From: an uncultured Pelagibacteraceae bacterium
GTDB taxonomy: Bacteria > Pseudomonadota > Alphaproteobacteria > Pelagibacterales > Pelagibacteraceae
Length of the DNA stretch: 64,000 nucleotides
Assembly: GCA_902550285.1 (NCBI GenBank)
Contig: CACCYQ010000001.1
Span: forward strand, 39,617 to 103,616
Direction of reading: 5' to 3'
In this document: in pieces, positions 9,853-19,403 of the stretch
How positions within the stretch are numbered: position 1 is the first letter of the stretch
Layout: each line of letters begins with the position of its first letter
Translations under genes and position numbers: made by a program
The notes under the pieces: generated by a model
What the model was told of the DNA's origin: nothing
Databases searched by the model: none
The model's input: only the letters and a program-made list of their open reading frames with translations

Positions 9853-10440
9853 ATGAAACTATCAGGCTATTATCAAATTAATCAAAATAAACAAAAAGTT
9901 TGGGAAGCATTAAATGATCCTGAAATTTTACAAAAATCAATTCCCGGATGCGAAGAATTTAAAAGAAATTCCGATACAAATTTTACTGCCACAGCAACAA
10001 ATAAAATTGGACCATTCAATGCTACTTTTACTGGTGATATTGAATTAAAAGAAATAAAAGCACCTGATAGTTATGTAATTGAAGGTTCGGGAAATTCACC
10101 AGTAGGTTTTGCTTCTGGAAATGCAAAAGTAAAACTAGAAGAGTCTGATGGGGGAACAAAACTTGTTTATGAAGTTGAAGCAAATGTTGGAGGAAAAATT
10201 GCTCAAGTTGGATCGCGATTAATTGATATGACAGCTAAAAAAATGGCTGACATTTTTTTTGGAAAATTCTCAGAACTGATTTCAACACAAGAAAAACCGC
10301 AAGAAGTGGATTTTAAAGCAATTAATGACAATCAAAAATCAAATACTCCAAATCAACCAAACAATTTTTTAAGTAAAAAAATCATAATTTATATATCTGC
10401 AGTAATTTTATTAGGAATAACAGCATATTTAATTATTTAA
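9853..10440 (+). CDS. coxG: CoxG-like SRPBCC protein with C-terminal TM anchor
   Basis: 'VWEALNDPEILQKSIPGCEEF', 'VGGKIAQVGSRLID'; adjacent to coxSLM. Confidence 0.8.
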   Translation: MKLSGYYQINQNKQKVWEALNDPEILQKSIPGCEEFKRNSDTNFTATATNKIGPFNATFTGDIELKEIKAPDSYVIEGSGNSPVGFASGNAKVKLEESDGGTKLVYEVEANVGGKIAQVGSRLIDMTAKKMADIFFGKFSELISTQEKPQEVDFKAINDNQKSNTPNQPNNFLSKKIIIYISAVILLGITAYLII

Positions 10441-10543
10441 GTCGCGTCAAAGTAGAATCAAAATTTCATAATTAATTGAACATTTTTTTTTATTATGATT
10501 AAATGATTGTAACAAATTAGTAACTTTTTCAAGGAGGTGGGAC

Positions 10544-11005
10544 ATGAAAAAAGTTAGTGTTGAAATTAATGGTAAGAAAGTTACCAAAGAGATACAAGAT
10601 CACACAATATTATCAGTTTTTATTAGAGAAAATTTAAATTTAACAGGTACGCATGTTGGATGTGATACTAGCCAATGTGGAGCTTGTGTTGTTCATGTTG
10701 ATGGAAAATCAATAAAAAGTTGCACGGCACTTGCCGCTGATGTTAATGGATCGAAAATTACAACGATAGAAGGCATTACTAAAAATGGGAATATGCACCC
10801 GATGCAAGAAGCATTTAAAAAACTTCATGGATTGCAGTGTGGTTTTTGTACTCCAGGAATGGTTATGAGTGCAATTGATCTATTACAAAATAATAAAAAA
10901 CCGTCTGACACCGAAATAAGAGAGTGGCTAGAAGGTAATATATGTAGATGTACCGGTTATCAAAATATAATAGCTGCTGTAAAAGAAGCAGCTTCTAAAA
11001 TGTAG
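10544..11005 (+). CDS. coxS: Molybdenum hydroxylase [2Fe-2S] small subunit
   Basis: '[16 protein letters not shown]' and '[23 protein letters not shown]'; RBS aaggagg. Confidence 0.92.
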   Translation: MKKVSVEINGKKVTKEIQDHTILSVFIRENLNLTGTHVGCDTSQCGACVVHVDGKSIKSCTALAADVNGSKITTIEGITKNGNMHPMQEAFKKLHGLQCGFCTPGMVMSAIDLLQNNKKPSDTEIREWLEGNICRCTGYQNIIAAVKEAASKM

Positions 11006-11019
11006 GAGGGAAATAAGAT

Positions 11020-13395
11020 ATGGCAAGTTTAGTTGGATCTAGGGTCGAAAGAAAAGAAGATAAAAAACTTTTAACTGGAAGAGGAAAATATACAGCGGAT
11101 GTGAACTTTGTTAACCAAACATTTGCATATTTTGTAAGATCACCTCATGCAAGAGCACAAATTAAAAAAGTTGATATAACTAAAGCAATGAAAGCACCCG
11201 GTGTGGTGTCTATACTTACAGGAGCAGATATTGCAAACGACAAAATAGGAGGATTGATAGCTGGATGGAGAATTAAAAGTGAAGATGGATCTGATATGAA
11301 AGTTCCAGCTCACCCACCACTTGCAAATGAAATAGTTAACTATGTAGGAGATCATGTTGCTGTTGTAATAGCTGATTCACTCGACGAAGCAAGAAATGCA
11401 GCAGAGTTTGTTAAAGTTGACTATAAAATCCTAAAAGCTGTAGTAGACACAAAAGGTGCAATGGATTCAGATCAAATTTATAAAGATATTCCAAAAAATT
11501 TATGTTTCGATTGGTTGTTAGGTGATAGAGCAAAAGTAAAAGAAGCTTTTGAAAAAGCAGACAAAATAATTAAAATTGATTTAATTAATAACAGAGTTAT
11601 TCCTAATGCTATGGAGCCTAGAGCAGCTAATGCTGATTATAATCCATCAACCGAAGAAATAACTTTATACACAACAAGTCAAAACCCACACTTAGCTAGA
11701 ATAATTATATCTGCATTTAATGGTGTCGCTCCAGAAAACAAATTAAGAGTTATAGCTCCAGATGTTGGAGGAGGATTTGGGTCAAAGATTTATCCTTACG
11801 CTGAAGAAGTTGTATGTAGTTGGGCAGCAAAAAAAATTGAAAGACCTGTCAAATGGGTTGCTGATAGAACAGAGTCTTTTTTATCAGATTGTCATGGAAG
11901 AGATCACGTTACACATGCTGAACTTGCAGTTAAAAATGATGGAACGTTTTTAGGTTTTAAAAATGAAACAATAGCAAATATTGGAGCTTATGCTTCAGTG
12001 TTTGGAACAGTAACTCCAACTTATTTATTTGGACCTTGTGCTACCGGAGTTTATAAAATGCCTGCGGCTTATACCAATGTAAAAGCAGTATTCACTAATA
12101 CTGCACCAGTAGACGCTTATAGAGGAGCTGGAAGACCAGAAGCAACCTATACAATAGAAACACTGGTAGAAAAAGCAGCAAGAGAACTTGGTATGGATCC
12201 AGCTGAAATTCGTATGAAAAATTTTCCAACTCAATTTCCATTCCAACAAACATTAGTTCATTCTGTAGACTCAGGAGATTATGTTGCTAGTTTGAACAAA
12301 GCAATGGAAGTAGCTGACTACAAAGGTTTTGAAAAAAGGAAAAGAGAGTCTGCTAACAAAGGTAAATTAAGAGGAATTGGATTATGCTCATACTTTGAGG
12401 CTTGTGGTATAGCACCATCGCCTGTTGTTATGATGCTAGGATGTGGAATAGGATTGTGGGAATCTGCAGAAGTTAGATTTAATCCGACAGGAAATGTTAC
12501 TGTATTTACTGGTTCACATAGTCATGGACAAGGCCATGATACTACTTTTGCTCAAATAGCTGCAGATCAACTAGGTGTACCAATAGAAAACATTGAAATC
12601 TCTCATGGAGATACGGACAAAGGACCTTTTGGATACGGAACTTATGGTTCAAGATCTTTAACAGTAGGTGGAACAGCAATAGTTAAAGCCTGTGATAAAA
12701 TAATAGCAAAAGGAAAAAGAGTTGCAGCAAAAATGTTAGAAGCAAGTGTAGATGACGTAGAGTTTAGCAATGGAGAATTTGTTGTAGCAAAATCGAATAA
12801 AAAGAAAACAATTGGTGAAATAGCATTTGCTTGCTACTTACCAGGTACTTATGGTGAGGTTAAATCACCTTTACCTGAAGGAGAGGAGCCAGGACTTAAA
12901 GAAACATCCTTTTTTGATCCTGCTAACTTTTCTTTTCCAGCAGGTTCACATATTTGTGAAGTGGAAGTAGATCCTGATATAGGAGAAACAAAAGTAGTTA
13001 AATATACTGCAATAGATGATTTTGGAACTATTATTAATCCTTTGGTAGTCGAAGGACAGGTTCATGGAGGAATAGTTCAAGGAATAGGACAAGCACTCTA
13101 TGAAAATTGTCATTACGACGAGACAGGCCAATTAGTTACAGCATCTTATATGGATTATACTATGCCTAGAGCTGATAATTTTCCAGAATTTGATTTAGGA
13201 TTTACATGTACGCCTGCCACTTCAAATCCGCTTGGAACTAAAGGATGTGGGGAAGCTGGAGCAATTGCATCACCGCCAGCAGTGATGAACGCAGTGATGA
13301 ACGCTATAGGAACAGAAATTTCAATGCCAGCAACTGCAGAAAAAGTTTGGAAAGCTTGTAATCAAAATAAGAAAAAAAATTCGGAAGCAGCATAA
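11020..13395 (+). CDS. coxL: Molybdenum hydroxylase large subunit, form-II CoxL-like
   Basis: 'GGGFGSKIYPYAEE', 'AYRGAGRPEA', 'GCGEAGAIASPPAVMNAV'. Confidence 0.9.
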   Translation: MASLVGSRVERKEDKKLLTGRGKYTADVNFVNQTFAYFVRSPHARAQIKKVDITKAMKAPGVVSILTGADIANDKIGGLIAGWRIKSEDGSDMKVPAHPPLANEIVNYVGDHVAVVIADSLDEARNAAEFVKVDYKILKAVVDTKGAMDSDQIYKDIPKNLCFDWLLGDRAKVKEAFEKADKIIKIDLINNRVIPNAMEPRAANADYNPSTEEITLYTTSQNPHLARIIISAFNGVAPENKLRVIAPDVGGGFGSKIYPYAEEVVCSWAAKKIERPVKWVADRTESFLSDCHGRDHVTHAELAVKNDGTFLGFKNETIANIGAYASVFGTVTPTYLFGPCATGVYKMPAAYTNVKAVFTNTAPVDAYRGAGRPEATYTIETLVEKAARELGMDPAEIRMKNFPTQFPFQQTLVHSVDSGDYVASLNKAMEVADYKGFEKRKRESANKGKLRGIGLCSYFEACGIAPSPVVMMLGCGIGLWESAEVRFNPTGNVTVFTGSHSHGQGHDTTFAQIAADQLGVPIENIEISHGDTDKGPFGYGTYGSRSLTVGGTAIVKACDKIIAKGKRVAAKMLEASVDDVEFSNGEFVVAKSNKKKTIGEIAFACYLPGTYGEVKSPLPEGEEPGLKETSFFDPANFSFPAGSHICEVEVDPDIGETKVVKYTAIDDFGTIINPLVVEGQVHGGIVQGIGQALYENCHYDETGQLVTASYMDYTMPRADNFPEFDLGFTCTPATSNPLGTKGCGEAGAIASPPAVMNAVMNAIGTEISMPATAEKVWKACNQNKKKNSEAA

Positions 13396-13405
13396 GGAGC
13401 AAAAT

Positions 13406-14191
13406 ATGAAAACATTTAATTATCATTCAGCTAAAGACGTAAAAGAAGCTTCAAAAATATCATCTTCTAGCTCAGCTTTTTTAGCAGGAGGAATGACAAC
13501 TATTCCGTCTATTAAATTAGGATTAGCAAGTTATAGAGATATTATAGATATAAAAGGAATAAAAAGTTTGTCAGGAATTAAAGTTAGCGGCAAGTCTGTA
13601 AAAATTGGATCAACGACAAAACATGTTGAAGTAGCAAATTCAAAAGAAGTAAAAAAAGCAATACCATCTTTAGCTGCTTTAGCCGAAGGAATTGGAGACC
13701 CGCAAGTAAGAAACAGAGGTACAATTGGAGGATCAGTTGCTAACAATGATCCATCTGCTGATTATCCATCAGCTTGTATAGCTTTAAATGCTGTTATCCA
13801 CACAAATAGTAGAAAAATAGAAGCTGAAAAATTTTTTAAAGGTATGTTTGAAACTGCATTAAAGAGTGGAGAAATTATTGAAGCGATAGAATTTTCAATT
13901 CCAGAAAAATCGAATTATCAAAAATATCCGAACCCAGCATCAAGGTATGCTGTTGTTGGAGTTTACGTGGCTAAACATAAAAGTGAAGTTAATGTTGCAG
14001 TTACGGGAGCAAAATCATGTGTTTATAATGATAAAGATTTGGCAAAAGCATTATCAAATAATTTTTCATCTTCAGCAGTAGATGCAGTTAGAATTTCCTC
14101 ATCAGGAATGAACTCAGATATACATGCATCAGCAGAATACAGAGCAAACATGGTAAAAGTTTTTGCAAAAAAAGCTGTTGAAGCTTGCTAA
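13406..14191 (+). CDS. coxM: Molybdenum hydroxylase FAD subunit
   Basis: 'FLAGGMTTIPSIKLGLA', 'RNRGTIGGSVANNDPSADYP'. Confidence 0.9.
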   Translation: MKTFNYHSAKDVKEASKISSSSSAFLAGGMTTIPSIKLGLASYRDIIDIKGIKSLSGIKVSGKSVKIGSTTKHVEVANSKEVKKAIPSLAALAEGIGDPQVRNRGTIGGSVANNDPSADYPSACIALNAVIHTNSRKIEAEKFFKGMFETALKSGEIIEAIEFSIPEKSNYQKYPNPASRYAVVGVYVAKHKSEVNVAVTGAKSCVYNDKDLAKALSNNFSSSAVDAVRISSSGMNSDIHASAEYRANMVKVFAKKAVEAC

Positions 14192-14221
14192 TTTAATCTA
14201 ACGGTATTAACCTAATATCAA

Positions 14222-14551
14222 ATGAAAAACTCATTTGATGAAAAGATTCTTGAAGAGGCAAATGATTGGGTTAAAGCTAATCAGAAAGTTGTTTTGGCTA
14301 CTGTCATACAAACTTGGGGCTCTTCACCAAGGCAAGTTGGAAGCAGAATGATAGTAAATGAAACTGGAGATTTTTCAGGTTCAGTTTCAGGCGGATGTGT
14401 TGAATCTGCCGTTGTTAGAGAATGCATAGGTTTAATTAAAGATAATAAACCATGTAAAAAAATTGAATTTAAAGTTTCAAATGAAAGTGCCTGGGAAGTA
14501 GGACTTGCTTGTGGTGGTGAGATAGCAGTCTATCTTGAGCAAATAAATTAA
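14222..14551 (+). CDS. XdhC/CoxI-family protein, N-terminal domain
   Basis: 'VVLATVIQTWGSSPRQVGSRMIVNETGDFSGSVSGGCVE'. Confidence 0.85.
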   Translation: MKNSFDEKILEEANDWVKANQKVVLATVIQTWGSSPRQVGSRMIVNETGDFSGSVSGGCVESAVVRECIGLIKDNKPCKKIEFKVSNESAWEVGLACGGEIAVYLEQIN

Positions 14552-15231
14552 TGAAACTAAAAATTCTTCAAGAAATAATTAAAAAAAAAGATTCTAAAAC
14601 TGAATTTTCAATTGTAACTAATCTAAAGGATGGTGATAGCGAGATATTTGAAAAAGGAAAAAAACTAAGTAAAAATTTTGAAAGTTATCAAGATCAGATA
14701 GAAATTTTTTTTAAAACAAAAAAAAATGGAGTTATAGAAAATACAGAGATTTTTGTTGAAACATACATAAGACCAATAAAAGTAATTATTGTAGGCGCAG
14801 TACATATTGCTCAATACATTGTAGATTTTGCAAAAAGTTTAAATTTTGAAATATCAATAATTGACCCAAGAGGTTATTTTGCATCAGAACAAAGATTTCC
14901 CGATTTAAAAATAATAAATAAATGGCCAGATGAAGCATTTAAAGAAATAGAAACAAATGAAAATACAGCTTTAATTGCTTTAACACATGATCCAAAAATT
15001 GATGATCCGGCCTTACAACATGCTTTAAATAAAAAATTTTATTATATAGGTGCTCTTGGAAGTAAGAAAACTCATGAGAATAGATGTCAAAGATTAAAAA
15101 CAACTGGCTTTAGTGATGAACAAATTAATTCAATTCATGGACCAATAGGAATTAAATTAGGTGGTAGGTCAGCACCTGAGATAGCTTTATCAATTATTGC
15201 TCAATTGGTTTCTGAAACTTATAAAAAATAA
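14551..15231 (+). CDS. XdhC-family Rossmann-domain protein
   Basis: 'GAVHIAQYIVDFAKSLNFEISIIDPR', 'YIGALGSKKTHENRCQRL', 'GIKLGGRSAPEIALSI'. Confidence 0.85.
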   Translation: MKLKILQEIIKKKDSKTEFSIVTNLKDGDSEIFEKGKKLSKNFESYQDQIEIFFKTKKNGVIENTEIFVETYIRPIKVIIVGAVHIAQYIVDFAKSLNFEISIIDPRGYFASEQRFPDLKIINKWPDEAFKEIETNENTALIALTHDPKIDDPALQHALNKKFYYIGALGSKKTHENRCQRLKTTGFSDEQINSIHGPIGIKLGGRSAPEIALSIIAQLVSETYKK

Positions 15232-15803
15232 TGATTAAAGCAATTTTTCTTGCTGCAGGCCAATCAAAGAGAATTAAATACGAAAATAAACTAGTTAAGA
15301 GATATAAAAACACACCTTTAATTAATCATTCATTAAAAGTATTACACAAAACTAAAGTAAATAAAGTTATCATAGTTCTTGGTCATCAACGCAAAGAAGT
15401 CAAAAAAATAATTTTGAAGAATAAAAAAAATATTTTTATCTATAATAAAGATTATAAAAAAGGCATTGCATCTTCAATAAAAGTTGGATTAAAAAAAGTA
15501 GCAAGAAATGATAAAGGATTTATTGTTGTTCAGTCAGATATGCCATTTATCAAAAAATCAGATATCAATAAAATTTACAATTCAATTAAATTAAAAAAGT
15601 TTTTAGTTCATGTTTTAAAGTTTAAAAATAAGATAGGCAATCCAATAGGTTTTGACATCTCATTAACTAAAAGATTTAAAAAAATAAAAGGTGAATACGG
15701 TGCAAAATTTATGGTGAAAAGATTAAAAAATAAGACAAACTTTATCAAAGTGAATTCAAGTAAAGTTTTTAAAGATTTTGATTTAAAAAAAGATTTTAAT
15801 TAG
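15231..15803 (+). CDS. MobA-like NTP transferase (molybdenum cofactor cytidylyltransferase-like)
   Basis: 'IFLAAGQSKRIKYENKL', 'VVQSDMPFI'; downstream of XdhC genes. Confidence 0.75.
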   Translation: MIKAIFLAAGQSKRIKYENKLVKRYKNTPLINHSLKVLHKTKVNKVIIVLGHQRKEVKKIILKNKKNIFIYNKDYKKGIASSIKVGLKKVARNDKGFIVVQSDMPFIKKSDINKIYNSIKLKKFLVHVLKFKNKIGNPIGFDISLTKRFKKIKGEYGAKFMVKRLKNKTNFIKVNSSKVFKDFDLKKDFN

Positions 15804-16242
15804 CTTGAATAGGATTTCCTTTTAACCATTCACTTTCATTATTTTCATAGTGTTCTTTTTTCCAAATTGGAGATCTTTTTTTAATTTCTTCAATGATGTA
15901 TCTTGATAAATCGTATGCCTCAGATCTATGGGGACAAGCTACTGCAATAATAATGCTAATTTCACCAAGTCCAACATAACCTTTAACATGTTCAATAAAT
16001 ACAGATTTATCTTTAATATTCAGTTTTTTATCGGCTTCATTATAAATTTCTTTAAAACTTTTAATTACTAATTCGTCGTGACTGTCATAAGTAATTCCAG
16101 TAACTTTTTTATTTTCACTATTTTCTCTTACAGTTCCGTAAAATACTATTGAAGCACCAAATTTTGATGAAGCAATAAACTCTTCAGCATTTTCTGGTTT
16201 AATTTTTTCTTTTGAAAGATCAATTATTTTTGCATGAAGCAT
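15796..16242 (-). CDS. moaE: Molybdopterin synthase catalytic subunit
   Basis: 'ASIVFYGTVRENSENKKVTGITYDSHDE', 'HRSEAYDLSRYIIEEIKKRSPIWKKEH'. Confidence 0.9.
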   Translation of the reverse strand: MLHAKIIDLSKEKIKPENAEEFIASSKFGASIVFYGTVRENSENKKVTGITYDSHDELVIKSFKEIYNEADKKLNIKDKSVFIEHVKGYVGLGEISIIIAVACPHRSEAYDLSRYIIEEIKKRSPIWKKEHYENNESEWLKGNPIQAN

Positions 16243-16511
16243 TAACCACCTCCTATGGGAGGAATAATTCCAATTTTTTGATCTTTAGTAATTTGATAAC
16301 TGTCAGAAATAATATTGTTATCTTCAGAACAAAATGCAGATGTTTCAATTATTTTTTTATAATTTTTGTTTCCTTTAAATTTTTCATCTACATAGTGAAT
16401 TATTTTTTTTCTTAGGTCTTTAATAGAAATGTTTTCTTTAATATTAAGTTCTAAAAATTCTTTATTACTTAAATCTCTACTTGCACCAAATAGTTCAAGT
16501 TTTATTTTCAT
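16242..16511 (-). CDS. moaD: Molybdopterin synthase sulfur carrier subunit
   Basis: Ubiquitin-like small protein ending PIGGG; overlaps moaE. Confidence 0.85.
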   Translation of the reverse strand: MKIKLELFGASRDLSNKEFLELNIKENISIKDLRKKIIHYVDEKFKGNKNYKKIIETSAFCSEDNNIISDSYQITKDQKIGIIPPIGGG

Positions 16512-17057
16512 TTAAAAAATATTTTCTAGAAATTTAGGTAAGCCATCTGGATTAGTCCACAAACCACTTTTTCCACCTTCCTTTATTAACAATTTTACAT
16601 TATCAATTTTTAGATGTGGATTAACAATTTTACTTAAATCATAAATAGTTATTAGCGCTGCATTAACACCCATGATTGCTTCCATTTCAACACCTGTTTT
16701 TGCAACAGCAGATACCACACAAAAAACTTCCAGAGAGTTATCTATTTCATTCATAACAATTTTTGTTGCTGTATGGTCAATAGGTAGAGGGTGGCACAAA
16801 GGTATTAATTCACTAGTTTTTTTAACACCCAAAACAGCCGACACTTCTGCTAGACTTATAGGGTCTCCCTTAGGCATTTTTTTATTTTTTATTAAATCAA
16901 AAACTTCTTTACCAATATAAATTTTTCCTGAGGCAAGCGCTCTTCTGAATGTTTCTTTTTTTGAAGAAACATCAACCATATTAAATGAATTTTTTTTAAA
17001 AATTTCTTTTGCCCAATCTTTTAACTCATCTTGGTTTACTAATTTTAATTTAGTCAA
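16512..17057 (-). CDS. moaC: Cyclic pyranopterin monophosphate synthase
   Basis: 'MVDVSSKKETFRRALASG', 'LIPLCHPLPI', 'GVEMEAIMGV'. Confidence 0.92.
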   Translation of the reverse strand: MTKLKLVNQDELKDWAKEIFKKNSFNMVDVSSKKETFRRALASGKIYIGKEVFDLIKNKKMPKGDPISLAEVSAVLGVKKTSELIPLCHPLPIDHTATKIVMNEIDNSLEVFCVVSAVAKTGVEMEAIMGVNAALITIYDLSKIVNPHLKIDNVKLLIKEGGKSGLWTNPDGLPKFLENIF

Positions 17058-18050
17058 TTATCCTCCAGTTTTAGATAAATTTTTAGTTGAACCCGTTTCT
17101 CCAAGTTCTAAATAATGAGACTCTTTTTTAAATTGCATTTGCTTTAGTATTAGATCTTTTAACTCACTAAGTTGATCATCTTTTTGTAACAAATGTCTTA
17201 CACTAATTCCAGTATTCCCGAATAAACAGAGTCTTAAATCTCCCCTAGATGTAATTCTTAAACGATTACAAGTTCTACAAAAATCTTTTGAATAAGGAGC
17301 AATAATTCCAAACTTGCCCTTAAATTCAGGATTTATATAATTTAAAGAAGGACCCGCATCCTTTCCTAGTGTTTGAAATATCCATTTATTTTCATTTAAA
17401 TAATTCTTAAATATCTTAGATGAAACATGATATTTTTTAAAATAGTCTAAATTATCACCCGTTTGCATTAACTCTATATATCTAAAATCAACTTTATTAG
17501 TTCGAATAAAATCTGACCATTTAGCAAAATCTTTTTCTGATGAATTAATTTTATTTAATAGAACAGCATTAATTTTAATGTTCTCAAATCCTAAATCTTG
17601 TAAATTTTTTATTCCTTGTAAAATTTCTGGCAATCTATCATGACCGGTAATATTTTTAAAAGTTTCACGGTCGAGACTATCTATGCTTATATTAATTCCA
17701 TTTAAACCACCATCAACTAATAACTTTGCTTTTTTATCCAGATGATAGCCATTTGTAGTAATTACAACTTTTTCAATTCCAGATTCAAATTTTAAGACTT
17801 TAATGATTTCAAAAAAATCCTTTCTTACTGTTGGTTCTCCCCCAGTAATTCTAATTTTGCTAACTCCTAATTCAGAAAAACATTTTGCAAGACGTTTTAT
17901 TTCATCGAGGTGAAGAAATTTTCTATTATCACTTTTATCTACCTGATAACCGTTTGGTAAACAATAACCACATTTAAAATTACAAACATCTGTAATTGAC
18001 ATTCTTATGTAAGGAAATGTTCTACCAAAACTATCTCTAAGAATTTTCAT
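17058..18050 (-). CDS. moaA: GTP 3',8-cyclase (radical SAM)
   Basis: 'DVCNFKCGYCLP', 'ITGGEPTVRKD', 'CRTCNRLRITSRGDLRLCLFG', C-terminal GG. Confidence 0.93.
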   Translation of the reverse strand: MKILRDSFGRTFPYIRMSITDVCNFKCGYCLPNGYQVDKSDNRKFLHLDEIKRLAKCFSELGVSKIRITGGEPTVRKDFFEIIKVLKFESGIEKVVITTNGYHLDKKAKLLVDGGLNGINISIDSLDRETFKNITGHDRLPEILQGIKNLQDLGFENIKINAVLLNKINSSEKDFAKWSDFIRTNKVDFRYIELMQTGDNLDYFKKYHVSSKIFKNYLNENKWIFQTLGKDAGPSLNYINPEFKGKFGIIAPYSKDFCRTCNRLRITSRGDLRLCLFGNTGISVRHLLQKDDQLSELKDLILKQMQFKKESHYLELGETGSTKNLSKTGG

Positions 18051-18094
18051 TTAATTTTTTATAAAATAAGTTAACATATATAATCAAATATATC

Positions 18095-18931
18095 ATGAGC
18101 AAAATCCTTACCAATGATGAGATAAATCAGTTCAAAAAAGATGGAGCTGTATTTTTAAAAGGAAAATTTGATATTAGTTGGATAAAAAAACTTCAAACTG
18201 GAATAGAAAAAGATATAAAAAACCCAAGTCCTAGATTTAAATCTCATACTATAGAAAAAGGTGTTCCTGCTTATTTAGAAGACTATTGGACTTGGCACTT
18301 GGTACCAGAATTTGAAGATTTTGTATTCAACTCTCCTTACGCACAAATAGCATCTGAATTGATGTCTGCAAAAAAAATTAATCTTGTTATGGATAATTGG
18401 TTTTTAAGAGAAAGTGGATCTAAATCTAAAACACCTTTTCACCATGATGTAAGTTATTTTGATATGGAGGGTACAATGTGTGTACTTTGGTTACCACTTC
18501 AACCAAGCAAAAAAGATGAAGGTGTTGCTTGGGTAAAAGGATCGCATTTATGGAATAAACTTTTTTTAAGAGTATTGTTTAAAGATGGACATAAAATTGA
18601 AGGGAAAGAATGTATTATCGATGGAAAAAAATATGAACTTCCACCAGATATTCTAGGAAATAAAGATAAATATGAATTTTTAAATTGGGATTGTGAATTA
18701 GGAGATTGTGTAATTTTTGATATGAGAACACTCCATGGAGCTCTTAGTACAAATATTCCAGACAAAAAATTAAGTCGTTATACTTTAAGAGTAGCAAAAG
18801 AAGATGCAAAAATAAGTTATATTGGAGATTGGACCAGTTATAATTACAGAAAAGCTATGCAAGATGCTGGGTACAAAAACGGGGATTCTTTAGGTGGAAA
18901 AATGTTTCCAACTTTGTTTGAAGCCATCTAA
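18095..18931 (+). CDS. Phytanoyl-CoA dioxygenase (PhyH) family protein
   Basis: 'TPFHHDVSYFDMEG' (HxD), distal 'DMRTLHGA', 'SRYTLRV'. Confidence 0.8.
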   Translation: MSKILTNDEINQFKKDGAVFLKGKFDISWIKKLQTGIEKDIKNPSPRFKSHTIEKGVPAYLEDYWTWHLVPEFEDFVFNSPYAQIASELMSAKKINLVMDNWFLRESGSKSKTPFHHDVSYFDMEGTMCVLWLPLQPSKKDEGVAWVKGSHLWNKLFLRVLFKDGHKIEGKECIIDGKKYELPPDILGNKDKYEFLNWDCELGDCVIFDMRTLHGALSTNIPDKKLSRYTLRVAKEDAKISYIGDWTSYNYRKAMQDAGYKNGDSLGGKMFPTLFEAI

Positions 18932-18958
18932 CTTCCAGTTAAAAAAAACTGGAAGTTA
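18929..18958. terminator. Bidirectional hairpin terminator between convergent genes
   Basis: TAACTTCCAGTT-AAAAAA-AACTGGAAGTTA, 12-bp perfect stem, between convergent 18931 and 18970. Confidence 0.75.
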
Positions 18959-18969
18959 AAAATTTATTT

Positions 18970-19293
18970 TTATTTACCTGGTTCTTTATATCCAGAAGCC
19001 ATTTTCTGAGCAGTCTCAGCAATTTTATTAAGATCTACATCTTCTAAAATTGTAAAATCTGAAACAGCTCCACTTCCTACTGCTGTCATTGCAGCAGCAG
19101 CACATTGTTCAAAAGTACCTTCTATCTCTGCCATAAAATCATACTTACCTCTTAGTCCGGCATAACGAGTCACTTTTGCTCCAACTGAAGCAGCTAGCGC
19201 AGATGTAGCAGCTTTTCTATCTGTACTTGGGTTACTAACAAATCCAGCTAGACCTTTTGCTGTATAACATCCTAAAGTTATAAATTTAGCCAT
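18970..19293 (-). CDS. GYD-domain-like small protein
   Basis: 'KFITLGCYTAKGLAGF', 'YAGLRGKYDFMAEIEG'; strong RBS aggagg. Confidence 0.65.
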   Translation of the reverse strand: MAKFITLGCYTAKGLAGFVSNPSTDRKAATSALAASVGAKVTRYAGLRGKYDFMAEIEGTFEQCAAAAMTAVGSGAVSDFTILEDVDLNKIAETAQKMASGYKEPGK

Positions 19294-19403
19294 ATCAACC
19301 TCCTTTCAAAATATTAAATTATCATTATTACAGAAATATTATAACTAGTAATGATTAAATTGCATAGTAGACACAACCTAAAGTAATGTTAAATTAGATA
19401 ACT

